From assembly GCA_000310025.1 (NCBI GenBank), contig FN648471.1, positions 21,716-85,715 on the forward strand: a stretch of DNA of 64,000 bases, given 5' to 3'. The notes under the pieces are model-generated. The model saw only the letters and a list, made by a program, of their open reading frames with translations, searched no databases and was not told the origin of the DNA. Origin of the DNA: Ectocarpus siliculosus (lineage: Eukaryota; Sar; Phaeophyceae; Ectocarpales; Ectocarpaceae). Of this stretch, positions 1-10,770 are shown piece after piece (the stretch's first letter is position 1; each line of letters opens with the position of its first letter). Made by a program: the position numbers and the translations under genes.

Positions 1-3000
1 CCTCGTGGTTCTGAACTCTCCAAAGGTTGTTGCTCTCGGCGCCAAGCATCAGGCTCTTCTCGAGCGGCTGCCACAGCTGGAAGCCGAGATCACAGCCGCC
101 GTTTCGCAACACGAGTCGCGTGAAGCCGTCAGTGCGGAGGAGGCGCGGAAGGTCGGTTACCGTTCGTCGTTCAGGGCTACGTACCTCCCCTGTTCTTCTC
201 TCGCGGCGCCTCAGCGCAAGTTTGCATCATGTCAGCGTTGGTGCGTAACTTGCGACACAAAACACGACACATTCCTACAAGACCAATTCCATCCTCGATC
301 ACACGGTCTCTCTTGTTTTGTCGGTGGAGGTGCTCGTCGATAGTACTGCTGTGGCTCAAAACTGTATTATTCACAGAACTTTGACAGAGACAGAAGGGCA
401 CAAGGAAATGGGGACGAGGTAGAGTTTCGAGCAAAGACACGTAGGCACCGAGGCGTGCACACATGAACGTTAAAGTTTCTACTGTTGCACCAGCAGCACG
501 CTATTGTACGTAGCACCATGTGTGATCTTGAACGTTCCGTTGGCGATCATGGTTTTCTTTCGTCGGGTCCGCCATGAAAAAGTGCCCCGATGTGCTGCTG
601 CCTTACCTGTAAGGGATGATGGAGCAAGCTCGAGTCCGATCACATCAACGCGCAAACCTTTCCCTCGTCGTCACCCACTTGTGTTCGTCTCCTTCGGGAG
701 GGGTTGCGTTGTCATGGACTGGACCGCGTGACGTAGGGCGAGCGACGGATGAGATTACGTTTTGTGTGTACTGGACAGCATCGGAAGCGTCGTATTCTAT
801 CGTACCACTGAGTATGTCACACGCACAGGAGGAAGGGGCAGGAAAGAACGAAGCACACTGCTGTTCGTCTTGCGACCTGTGCCTGAGGTTGACTCTTCTC
901 GTGCACTTGTTTGGTTGCGCGCACACAGCGAGAGGTGGAAAGGCAGCAGCAGGAGGACGCGCGTGAACGGGTCCGACTAGCAGAGGCAGAGGAGGAACGG
1001 CGAAGAGCTGTGAGTGAGACTGTGTCAAATTTCAGGTCTCCATACGCGCATCTACACAGGCTGGTGCAGCAGCCTCCCGCGCTTAGAGGCAAAGCACACC
1101 CCATCGCCGACAATTCGACGTTCGAAAGACCGCCTTGCTGCGGCCGCCCTGTGTTCCTCCTCTGTGTGTCTTGCCTTTTGACACTGGAGCTGCGGCAGCA
1201 AACCAATGTATAGTAAACCCATTCGACACCCCTCTCCTCCCCCCCCCCCCACACACATTCCTCCACGCTTTTCGCAATCCTTGTGCTCGCACATCGATAC
1301 TGTACGCCATGACGGTCTACAGGTTGCGACACAGAGCATCCTCGACCGAGAAAGGGAGCGCCTGGCGACCGAGGCGGCTCAGAGTCGAGAAGAGCGCCAA
1401 CGTGCCGCCGAGCAGGAGGAAGCCAGGCTAGCGGAAGATAAGCAAACGTGCGGCTCCAGCGTATATTCACCGACAAGAAACGATGCCGTTGATGTGCTTG
1501 CTTGTACTTGGGTGTCTAGATGGACTTGGATTTTTTACTGGCACAGGGTACAACAGTGTAGCTTACCCGCCTTGGGTGCCCTTCTTGGTGTGCTTACGTT
1601 CGGTCGGCGAGCCGACTATTCGCGCGGCCTTTCCATGTTTCTTACGCCGTATTTTGTCTCCTCTTCCCGCTCTCTCTCTATCTCTCTCTATATGTATATA
1701 ACTTTGTTGACCCACTATTCTCTTTCGTTCCAATATTTGTTTGTTCCTCTTCCCGATTAATTTATTTCTCTCGCTTCCTATCTCTGCATGTGATTTGTGT
1801 TTCCGTGTTCATTCCTCAGGCGAGAGCGCGAGGCCCAAGAGCTAGCAAGCTCGGTGGCGGTCGGGGCAGCGGGGGTGGAGGATGGATTACGGCGCATCGA
1901 CGACGCCTGCGGAGGAAAGCCCGCGGAAAAGAAAGCGGCAGTTCAGGCGTTGCAGCAGGCAAGCAAAGCGGCTGATACTCCAGTGTGACACGCACGTGAT
2001 CTGCCAGCAGAATGAAATATCGTTCTGTGGCCTTCGGGGGATTCATGAGAACCTTCGTCAAACACAGCACCTTAGCGCTTGTACGTGTCCGGTGTTTGCT
2101 GGCATGTTCTCTCGACATGCATCCTCACGTCGCCTTCGAGAAGCAACCGCTTCACAGAACCTATATGACATGCCTTGACGACATGCTGGATTTTTTGTTG
2201 TTGGGTCCAGATACTGCGCAACGTCGCCTCCAACCCGGAAGACCCGCGGTTTCGCCGCATCAAGCGCGACAACGAAAATTTTCAGCGGGCCTTGGGTCGC
2301 TTCGAAGGAGGTATTCAGATCCTTCTGTCTTCTGGCTTCAGGATGCAGGTGGGCGAGGTTTTGATGCGACTGGATGCATGCGCACGCGTGCGTGGCCTCG
2401 TCGATCACCGACGTGGCCCGGTCGGCCGTTTTATATCCCTGTGCCGACCATATGTGCCCTTGTGGGATGGCTACATTTAGTCTGTCTGCGGATCAAACTG
2501 GGGTGGAAACTGCGAGAAGTCGGGCGCAGCCGCGAGCCGGCGCTACGAATGCCCCCGTCGGCGTAGGTCTCCTGCATATCGCTGCAAGATCGATTCCTTG
2601 ACGAGTGATGGTAATCATAGCACTGGAATAGTGATTCTTTGACAAAATGATGTTATGCAGTCCAGGCATACATGAATAAAATAAAATGCAATTCCCAGCT
2701 GCTCCGGCTCGACCTATGCTGGTGCGCACACAGGCGTGTTGGTTGTGCCCGTCTTTAAAGTAAGACCACCGTTTGCTTGATACCATAACCGCCTGTCTGG
2801 ACCCCTAACTGTACACAAGTTGTTGTCATCGACACGAGATTCGTCGCAGTTTTCATTCTCTCGCTCTCTTTTCTTTGGTTCATTGTACCGTCGCCGCGTG
2901 TACTTTTGTGCTCTCTGTTTCTATTTTGGCCCCTGCCGGTCTTGGCGCTACGGCGTGTCGTGATCAGGTGGAGGAAGGTCAAACTGTTCTGGTTATGAAC

Positions 3001-3102
3001 GAGCCAGACCTGTCGGAGGACATGGACGGTTGGACCGAGTGGTACAAGCACATCACGGAGGCGGTGGAAAGACTCAAAATGGAGCTGGACGAGCGATTCT
3101 AG
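1..3102 (+). CDS. Coiled-coil PUB-domain protein, C-terminal part
   Basis: The gene is open at the left edge. Exons read as 1-151, 929-1009, 1323-1447, 1821-1982, 2211-2348 and 2968-3102, every junction GT-AG and in phase, stop at 3100-3102. The first four exons encode a charged, Glu/Arg/Ala-rich heptad-like coiled coil (for example REREAQELAS). Exons 4-5 carry a PUB domain (residues such as ILRNVASNP, DPRFRRIK and ILLSSGFRM match the family pattern of NP, FR.I, N..F and a final hydrophobic-GF). PUB domains are known to bind the C-terminal tail of the AAA ATPase p97/Cdc48, so a link to ubiquitin-dependent extraction or degradation is inferred. The last exon is an acidic then helical tail ending ELDERF. 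The donor of exon 1 (GTCGGT) is weak. The N-terminus and any further domain lie outside the window. Convergent with the minus-strand gene that ends at 3938. Confidence 0.72.
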
Positions 3103-3937
3103 GGCGGTTTCAGGGACTAGAGAGGCCAAAGGCGATCGGCTGGTGTCATATGGCTGTGGCGGTAGAATCTTTAGGAAAGAGTTGAGGCACCGACATCTGC
3201 GATACGCGACCCGTGGTGGTGTGAAAGGCGGTGTTTTCCCTGTTGTACCGGTTAGATGTTGTCCTGTGGGTAGTGAACAAGGGATTTCTATCGATCTCCA
3301 TGGGGCTCATGGCATCCACCAAAGAAAGTGCGTTGTGTGGTTCTTGGCTCATGCGAAGCAGACCTTGAGTTTGTGACTCAGCGATCGACAAGGACACGTG
3401 TACAGCACAGACGGAGATACGTTTCTGCTATGTATGAAGCGTACTGGGACATCGTCGCTCATGCGGCTTCTTGGGGGTGCACTGTCTATAACGGAGGACC
3501 CCCTCTTTTCCTGTGATGCCGAGTCAAGCCGATGACGTTGAGTTTGGCTTGGCACGCAACTATTCCAGGCTGGAGTACGAAATGGTCACCAGCGTTTACG
3601 ACATCCCAGACCCCAACCCCAACATCAACCTGTAACTTCGTAAACAACACTTGGATGTGTATGATTCATTTGGCACCACCGTGCACACCTGGAAAGCACG
3701 CCATCCGCGCTGTAGACTCTCAGCGAAAGTCTGTGACTCCTCGATCACACTCTTCTCCGCAGACAATATACCCATATGAGTTCTACAACAAACACTTCCA
3801 ACCACCTGCCGCGCCCAGTGCACTACGCGCAAACACCATTTTGAACGGCTAAATACATAACGTGTGTTGCAAATATTAACCGAGAGAGAACACCGCCAAG
3901 TGCGGTAAATGTCCGTGTACCTGAACGTGTAAGGTAT
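3103..3937. other. Convergent intergenic interval
   Basis: Space between the stops of two convergent genes, presumably their 3' UTRs. A minus-strand stretch around 3691-3770 reads like a short exon (SAEKSVIEESQTFAESLQ, then a CAG/GTGTGC donor) but it lies downstream of the neighbouring stop and I could not join it in phase to anything. Confidence 0.5.
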
Positions 3938-5641
3938 TCATTCCTCATGCAAATTCCGTCGGTTTTTATCCTTGTTTCGAAGACCAGCCCAAAATAATGT
4001 TCCCTGATACCAACACCAGCCCAACACGACCCCGAGCACGCCGCAGACCACAACGCCTGCCGCCGCCACGTCGAACGAGAGCCAGCGATCCCCAAGGAAA
4101 AGCGGCCGCCCGATCCTCAGGGGCGCTATGATGGAGAGGCAAAGAGAGAGAAAAAGACAAGAAAAAGGTCACGCGCCCTGAAGGCATGGCAAGGTTCAAC
4201 CAACCGCACGGCATCACGTGAGGTTGCAGAGGCACAGCCATATTGCTAGCCAAGATCACTGCCAAAATATGCAGTCAGATGTCGACTCACCACACTGATA
4301 TTCGTTTGCAGGGGATTGTTCCGTACAAATGGTTGGACATCGACCGGGTTCTGTATGGTATTTGCTCTCGATGCGGTTGGTGTTGGCGGTAAAAGTACAA
4401 GCCCCCGTGCTTGCTGGCGTGTATGCACTAACTTGGCAGTGGCGGTGCGTAGCACCTAGGCGCTTGTACCAATGCTACAACAGTAGGGTTTGATCATCCT
4501 CTCCTCCTTCAGGGTTCTTTCTACATAGTACCTTTCATGAATTCCAGCTGCTATTCAACGACAGACTCCTAATCCACGAGATACGGTGCATTCCGGTACA
4601 TTTGCCATACCGTCTGATAACGATGACATCACAGGACTGCCTCCCCACACCACGACAAAACAGTGTAATAGTACCTGGCGGCGTATTCGAAGGTAGCTGC
4701 TCGACGTACAGCCGATCCCGAGCGATTTGCAGCGCGCGCACCTCTGCCTGGACTTCGTGTGTGTACTCGGCAAGGGACTCGAAGATACCGTTCTGTTCTC
4801 TACCCAGTGCTTCGTACGCGCGCCGTAGCTTCTCCGCGTGCCGCTCGCGCCTGAGGTGGTCAAATCAATCTCGACACATCGGATTGATTCTTACGGGATT
4901 ATACTCTAATAGGGAACCTTGTTCCAAGGTACTCGGGGTCAATACTGATCTTCGGGGCCTCCGGGGCCTGCTTGGGTGTGAGGTGGGAATGGTGGATATA
5001 GCGAGGGAGCGTCTTCTTGACTGTTGCCCATGTCTGTTACTTGACCACATATATATAGGAACTTTAGTCACTCCTCTTCTGTTCAAGACGCTCTTGGACG
5101 AGAGCCCGTGAACGTCATAACAAAGTACGATACCGAAACAAACCGTGCTGTTTTCTATATTTTGCAAGAAGATGGGCCTACAGAACAGAATTAGCGTCAG
5201 TACACTGCCTTGTCCAACCTTCGGATGCATCGTCGGCAAACCCATTGCCATACTTCAGGCGATTATCACGCACCGAACGTCCTCCACACATTGTTCGCCG
5301 TTCATCACCAGCTTTATGACCCCAGAGGCCAAGTCGAGACGCGAATTCCGCGTCGATTTGTCCCGCTCTTCGATTGCCTGTCGTTAAAAGGGCAGTTGGG
5401 CAATATGCAGTCGTTCCATTTAGCAGAACTTGGTCAGAACCCTCCCCACCCCTAGTCTACGTACCAGGATTCTCTCCTGCTTGAAAAAATCAAAATACAT
5501 GTATCTTCCAGCATCAGGAATGGTTTCTCCTACAACAGTACCATAAGGTTGCGAGTCATCGCACTGTCCTCCCCGGCCTGCCCCCCCCGTCCCTGGGGTA
5601 GGCCGAGGTTCCGCAAGTGGATCTAGACCTCGAAAGACCAT
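3938..5641 (-). CDS. Small coiled-coil protein with a C-terminal membrane segment
   Basis: Minus-strand exons 5641-5465, 5377-5274, 4850-4675, 4366-4291 and 4115-3938 join in phase to 711 nt (236 residues plus stop). Start ATG is at 5641. Exon 1 gives a Gly/Pro-rich N-terminus then an aromatic stretch (RYMYFDFFKQERIL). Exons 2-3 form a charged helical region rich in Glu/Arg, probably coiled coil (residues about 60-150). Exon 5 holds one hydrophobic helix, roughly residues 192-215 (VAAAGVVVCGVLGVVLGW), followed by a short basic tail ending NLHEE. The topology suggests a single-pass or tail-anchored membrane protein. I do not recognise the family. The acceptor of exon 5 (CCTGAG) is not ideal but is the one that keeps phase and frame. 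The start codon lies only tens of bases from the 5' end of the LINE on the other strand, so its promoter may be displaced or interrupted. Confidence 0.6.
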
Positions 5642-5765
5642 CCAGCAAAGACGGATATACGGTCCCTAGCACTGTTGAGAGGGAGATCCTGAGTTTGGTG
5701 GTTGGGAGTTACTGCTGTCGTGAGATCGGGGTAGCTCGTGAACCGCCAGCTTTGGTAGCTGCAAA

Positions 5766-7142
5766 ATGAGGCTGGATCCTAACGCCCCGGCTTGGACACC
5801 GGGGTTATGCAGCAGCAGAGAGCACGGTGAGGGTGGCGGAGTGACCGCACGCCGTGGGGGTATGCCCCAGAGAGAGGAAAGGAGAGAGTCCAGAGATGGA
5901 AGGCCACACCGCTCCGGGACAAGAAGACAACTCTATGGGAAACAAGGCAAGAACCGGGGTAACTATTACGTTAGCCCGAGTGTTCGCAAAAAAAAAGCAA
6001 AAAAACAAAAAAAGAGGGGGAGATGGAGGAGAAGGAGGGGTCGGGCGGCGCGTAGGCTAGCTAAGAGAGCAGCGCGCGCCGCGCGAAAGAGACAGCAGGG
6101 TCAACTTCTTAGGGTAGCAACCTGGAATGTGCGGACTTTGGCTGTAAACGGGGCCAATGGATACGGGCGAGCCTGCAGCATTCTACACGAGGCAGCGAGA
6201 CAAAACGTATCGGTGGTAGGAATGCAGGAGACACGGAGGGCAGGTCGAACGGAATGTGCAGCAGCGGGTTTCCGGGTGTTCTGCTGTGGCACGGAGACTG
6301 GTGGAGTCCATGGTGTGAGGATAGCCGTCAAAGAGTCACTGTGCAAGACATCCACGTTCACTACGGAGTTTATCGACGAACGCCTGATGGCCATGAGGTT
6401 TCTGTTGGCAGGCCACCGTGGAGCGTTCAACTTCGTAGCCGCGTATGCTCCAACCGAACCTTCAACCGCCGACAGCAAGCGCGTGTTCTGGGGAAAACTT
6501 GACAGTCTCGTGCGGAGGATCCCTTCCAAAGATTGTGTGTATGTCGTATTGGACGCCAACGCGCGGACGGGAGATAGGTTGGACGGAGGGGACGGAAGGG
6601 TAATAGGAATGTACGGGCGTGATGAGCTCAACGACAATGGCATGCTACTGTTGAATTTCGCAACGGAAAACAGGCTAGCTCTCACGAACACGTTCTTCGA
6701 GACACGCAAGGGCGGAATATGGCACACATACAACGGTGTGTCGGGAAACGATTGCAAGCGCCTTGACTACATCCTGACAAGGCAGGCACATCACGGCCGA
6801 GTGTCTAACGTGGTTGTCACCCCCCAGCCGGTTCGTCCAGTCAAAGCAGACTCAGACCACAACATGGTAGTAGCCACCGTCAACCTCGGTGGCAGGCTTG
6901 CCCACAACCGTGCAGTCCGGACTAAACCGAAACAGCAGCAATTCAACCGACGGAAATTGCAGTTCGAAGCAGCACGAGGTGCGGTGACTAATCGGTTCCT
7001 CCTCAACCTCGACACACGACTGGACGAACGAATAACCACCGCCGCGGAGATTGGCGACCGACTTTACCAAGGCTCTCCTCGAAGCAGCGCGGACGACCCT
7101 AGGGGAGGAACCGCGGAGACGCCGCACGCAGGGGTGGTGTGA
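5766..7142 (+). pseudogene. LINE endonuclease (APE) region
   Basis: Open frame from ATG 5766. The first about 115 residues are very basic (KKKAKKQKKRGRWRRRRGR), which in LINEs would suit nucleic-acid binding. From about residue 117 an exonuclease-endonuclease-phosphatase fold follows: ATWNVRTL, the catalytic MQETRR, LDANARTGD, and the C-terminal SDHNMV block with its Asp-His pair. All key residues of the endonuclease appear present. Near 7048-7051 the reading frame is lost; protein similarity resumes one frame over (TDFTKALLEAART, 7051 onward) and this frame then ends at 7142. The enzyme in intact relatives nicks target DNA to prime reverse transcription. This copy cannot make the full polyprotein without correction of the frame. 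Confidence 0.8.
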
Positions 7143-9168
7143 GACCCCAGAGACGAGAGCAGTGCTGGAGGAGGCCCTTACCACACGGCGGGAAGCGCGC
7201 CGGGCGATGAGGGGCAACTGGAACTCAGCAACGTGGAGAACTCTCAAAGCAGCGTGTAAGGGAGTGGCTACAGCAGTCGAAACGGGCATTTATGCCCATC
7301 TGGACGGATATGTGACTGAACTCGAAGCAATCTACAAAGATCGCGACATGAGAGGACTGTACCAACACCTCAAGAGATGAGTGGGCCTCAGCGGGAGACA
7401 AGCGGGGGGACAGCAGTTCGTCGCGGATGAGAACGGCGTGTTGCTCCGGAACAGGGACGACATCCTCCAACGGTGGGCGAGATTCTTCAGCACCCTACTC
7501 AACACCAAATCCCCCACCCTGAACCCAGACATCATCGAACGAGTGACGCAGCGGCCAGCGACACGTGACAGTCAACGGTTGGGAGAGGTGCCAGACCTCG
7601 AGGAGGTGGCACGGGCAGCGAAAGGCCTCAAGAACTGGAAGGCACCCGGCCATGACTCCCTCCCTGCCGAATTGCTCAAGATCGATGACGACGAACGCGT
7701 TGTCCTGAGACACCTCCATACCATCCTCGTCAAGGTGTGGAACGGAGGAGATATCCCCCAAGAGCGGAAGGACGCAACCATCAAGGTGCTGTACAAGAAG
7801 GGTGACCGGTCCAACTGTAACAACTACAGGGGGATTTCGCTACTATATCACGTAGGCAAGGTTCCCATCAAGATCACCACCAACCGTCTAAGCGCCTTCT
7901 GCGAAGCCAACAACATCCTCCCGGAGGAACAGTGCGGATTTCGACCCGGGCGATCCACCGTCGACATGCTGTTTGTCGTGCGTCGCCTCCAGGAGCTGGG
8001 GCGGAGAAAGAAAATACCGCTCTACATGTGCTTCGTCGACTTGAAGAAGGTGTATGATTCGGTGGACCGAGAGATGCTATGGAAGGTGCTGGCCAGGGCC
8101 GGGATTCCCGCGAAGCTAATCAAAGTCATCCGCCAATTCCACGATGGAATGCGGGCCCGGGTGCGCATGGACGACGGAGAACTATCGGACTGGTTCTTCG
8201 TCACACAGGGCGTGCGACAAGGATGTGTGCTATCCCCACTGCTGTTCAACATCTTCTTCGCCGAGGTCCTCGAGGTCGTCGTTATCCGATTCAGCGAGGA
8301 TGATGTTGTTCTGCGGAACCTGGTGTGCTTGGAGGAGGGGAAGACAGAAGCGGGGGGGAGGGAGGAGACACCCCTTGACCGAGTACGGAGGGCAGTATGG
8401 GGGATGCTGTATGCCGATGATGCCGGCGTCGTATCGAGGTCTGCAGAAGGACTGGCGAGAATGATGACCATCATCGTTGAGGTGTTCGGAGAGTTCGGGC
8501 TAACGGTGTCGGAGAAGAAGACGGAGACGCTCCTGATGCGCGCGAAGGACAAGCCGACTGCAACATCACAGCCCCCCCCGCCTCCTCCACCACTGACTAT
8601 CGAAGCCGCGGGACAGAAATACGCCCAGACGACCGAGTTCCGGTACCTCGGTGGCCTCGTCAACGAACATGGCGACCTCACCCGGGAGATCAGCTACAGG
8701 AGCAGAGGAGCGTGGGCGTGCCTCAGGCGATATGGCCAGGAGCTCTTCGACAGACCGAAAGCGCCATTCCGACTCAAGATCCGCCTCCTCCAGGCGGAGG
8801 CGATGGAGGCACTGCTGTACGGCTGCATGACATGGTCACCACTCAGCGGCCACTATCAGACGCTGCGGTCGACACACCACCGACTGCTCCTTCGAGTTAT
8901 CGGGTACAAGCGCAAGAAAGACACCTACCGGCAGCTCTCGTACGCCCAGACGCTGAAGAGGGTCGAATGCCAGAGCGTTGAAGCCACGATCCGACAACGA
9001 CGCCTACTGTTCGCGGGAGCAATGGCAAGGCAGCCGGACGGGCGACTCCCGAAACGACTGATGCTCGGCGAGCTGGCGGGGGGGGAGAAGCCACGTAGGG
9101 GGGGACAGGAACAGAACTGGCCGAAGTGTGTGCTCGACGACCTGAAGGCATTCGGGGCCGACCACTGA
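7051..9168 (+). pseudogene. LINE reverse transcriptase region
   Basis: Second coding block of the LINE, interrupted by TGA at 7378-7380 after QHLKR and then open to 9168. RT motifs in order: [13 protein letters not shown] (motif 0/1), [36 protein letters not shown] (motif A, with Val where Ala is usual), [16 protein letters not shown] (motif B), and YADDAG (motif C, catalytic Asp pair). Thumb-like sequence follows, then a C-terminal region with [18 protein letters not shown]. The catalytic residues are intact, so decay is recent: one frameshift, one stop and a further frame change after 9168. Proline-rich CCCCCC slippage at 8574-8590 sits between RT and the C-terminal part. Confidence 0.88.
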
Positions 9169-9639
9169 TCTACGAAAACCGACCCAAGTTGTCTCGGAAT
9201 TCCCGTACCGAAAGACACAGAACCGAAGTTAAGGTGGACGGAAGCCGCGAAGGTGGAGGGGGGAGTACCCTGGCATGCGGCGGTGCTGCAGGGAGCTGAG
9301 AGGTTCATGACCTCCTGGCACGAGAAGGAAGAAGAGGCCAGCCGACAACGAGCGCGCAAACGAAACCACAAGCCAACAACCAATGGGGCGGGAGGGGGGC
9401 AGGAGACGGACGAGACGGCGAGGGAAGAAAGCAAACGAGAAGAGACGGACCGAGTGGCACGACACGTGCCGGATTGAATTTCTTTTCGCCAATTCCCCCC
9501 CCCCCAACGCTGCACCATTGCACCAACCCCCCAGTAGTAGTGATTTCGTACCATTACAATGTATCGCTGGTTGGTGGCCATGTTTGCGTGTTTGCTTGTT
9601 CGTTAGTGGTCTCTCCACCGTGTGCCTTGTTCTGCCTCA

Positions 9640-9729
9640 TACTTCCTGTTATTTTCGGCCTGGTCCCTCTTTGTCCTCGCCCTTTTTCATTTTATTTTCA
9701 TTTATTTTCTCTTCTTACGGTTTCCATTT

Positions 9730-9760
<31 letters not shown>

Positions 9761-9800
9761 TTTTTTTTCTCTCTTTTTTCTTTCTTTTTCTGTGCCAGAT
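9640..9800 (+). repeat. Pyrimidine-rich tract
   Basis: About 160 bases almost entirely T and C, ending in a CTGTGCCAG that looks like a 3' splice site. It could be part of the LINE 3' UTR or unrelated simple sequence. Any protein translation of it is low complexity and meaningless. Confidence 0.8.
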
Positions 9801-9830
9801 GGCCTTGCCTCTGCTTGCGTTGTGAAGTAC

Positions 9831-10770
9831 CAAGATTGAACCAAGGGGGTGTACCTCTTTCTCTCCGGCCTATGATAGATAGTGACTGCTAGTCTCAGTT
9901 GATACCTCGCATAGCGCGAAGAGGGAGTGGAGGATCCCAGAATATCTGTCGTTGATTTCTATTGACTTGCGGACCCCTCGGGGCCAGTTTATTTGAGTGT
10001 ACCTTTTTAGGGTAAGTTAACCTGTGACCACGGGAATCGACCGCGTCGAGTGTTGGATCAGTACGGACATACGAAGGTACTGGGTAGAGAGAGATCGGAA
10101 CGGTTTTTAATGTGAAGACAACAACAACAACAACTGTCCGGAGTCATCGCACAAGGAGGGGTTCGCGAAGGCGAAAATGATATGTACACGCAACCTTGCG
10201 GTACATCCATAGTCTGACACATTCTACACCATTAGGAAGGTGAGTGGGTCGACGCGGGGGGGTGTCGGGTAGTAGTGTACCCGGTGCAGAGGTGGAGTAT
10301 GGTATAAATCCGCGCCGCGACTACCAAAATACCAGTATGTACTTGTACTGGTTGTAGTGCTGTGTAGTCCAAATCGATTTGTTGTGTTTGAAGTTGAGGG
10401 TTCCGCCTCTTGGGGAACTGCTGTGTGTACCAAGCTTGTCCTCTGCGTACCTGAAGTGGCGACTCGGGAGCAAGAAGACCTCGGCACCACCTTAAGATCA
10501 CAAACCCGCGTGTTAGCTTGCCGCAGCGCGAGTCAGACTGGCCAGTAGTGAAAGAGCCAGCACGATATAGCCAGTAGGAGGCGCGAGGTGCGAGGTGTGA
10601 GGTGAAGTGCAGGCTGGGTATTTGTCGTATTATCCCGCATAGAACTGGTTCTCTATATCGCGAAACGAAACTGGTTGTTCCATCAAATCTATGCGATGTA
10701 CACATCTACACATACTCTGTGCTCTGTGCTTGCGCACAACCGCACGCACAACCCTGAAGCTTCTCGCCCG
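9831..10770. other. Upstream interval of the armadillo gene
   Basis: No coding exon that I can support. Holds a short (AAC)n run near 10119-10135. Presumably contains the promoter and 5' UTR of the gene starting at 10771; no TATA or other defined motif is convincing. Confidence 0.4.

Larger units (their letters stand above)
5650..9830 (+). mobile_element. Non-LTR retrotransposon (LINE), APE-RT type, near full length
   Basis: One element with an apurinic-type endonuclease region followed by a reverse transcriptase, both on the plus strand and in the usual order. The endonuclease motif ATWNVRTL and the RT sequence resemble RTE-like LINEs, but the clade is an inference. The coding strand carries a frameshift near 7050 and an in-frame TGA at 7378-7380, so this copy is inactive. 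After the RT stop at 9168 a conserved-looking C-terminal extension continues in another frame (WTEAAKVEGGVPWHAAVLQG, about 9236-9477). A pyrimidine-rich run (about 9640-9795) and CAG-rich end follow and may be its 3' UTR. Outer boundaries are estimates; I did not find clear target-site duplications. Confidence 0.85.

Noticed and set aside
3596-3832. Minus-strand exon-like frame (SAEKSVIEESQTFAESLQ)
   Set aside because: Lies beyond the stop of the 3938-5641 gene and does not match phase with any neighbour; possible relic only.
4306-4380. Plus-strand exon-like frame (GIVPYKWLDIDRVLYGIC) after a TTTGCAG acceptor
   Set aside because: It is opposite the minus-strand exon 4366-4291, which has phase agreement on both sides and a GTGAGT donor; no plus-strand partners exist.
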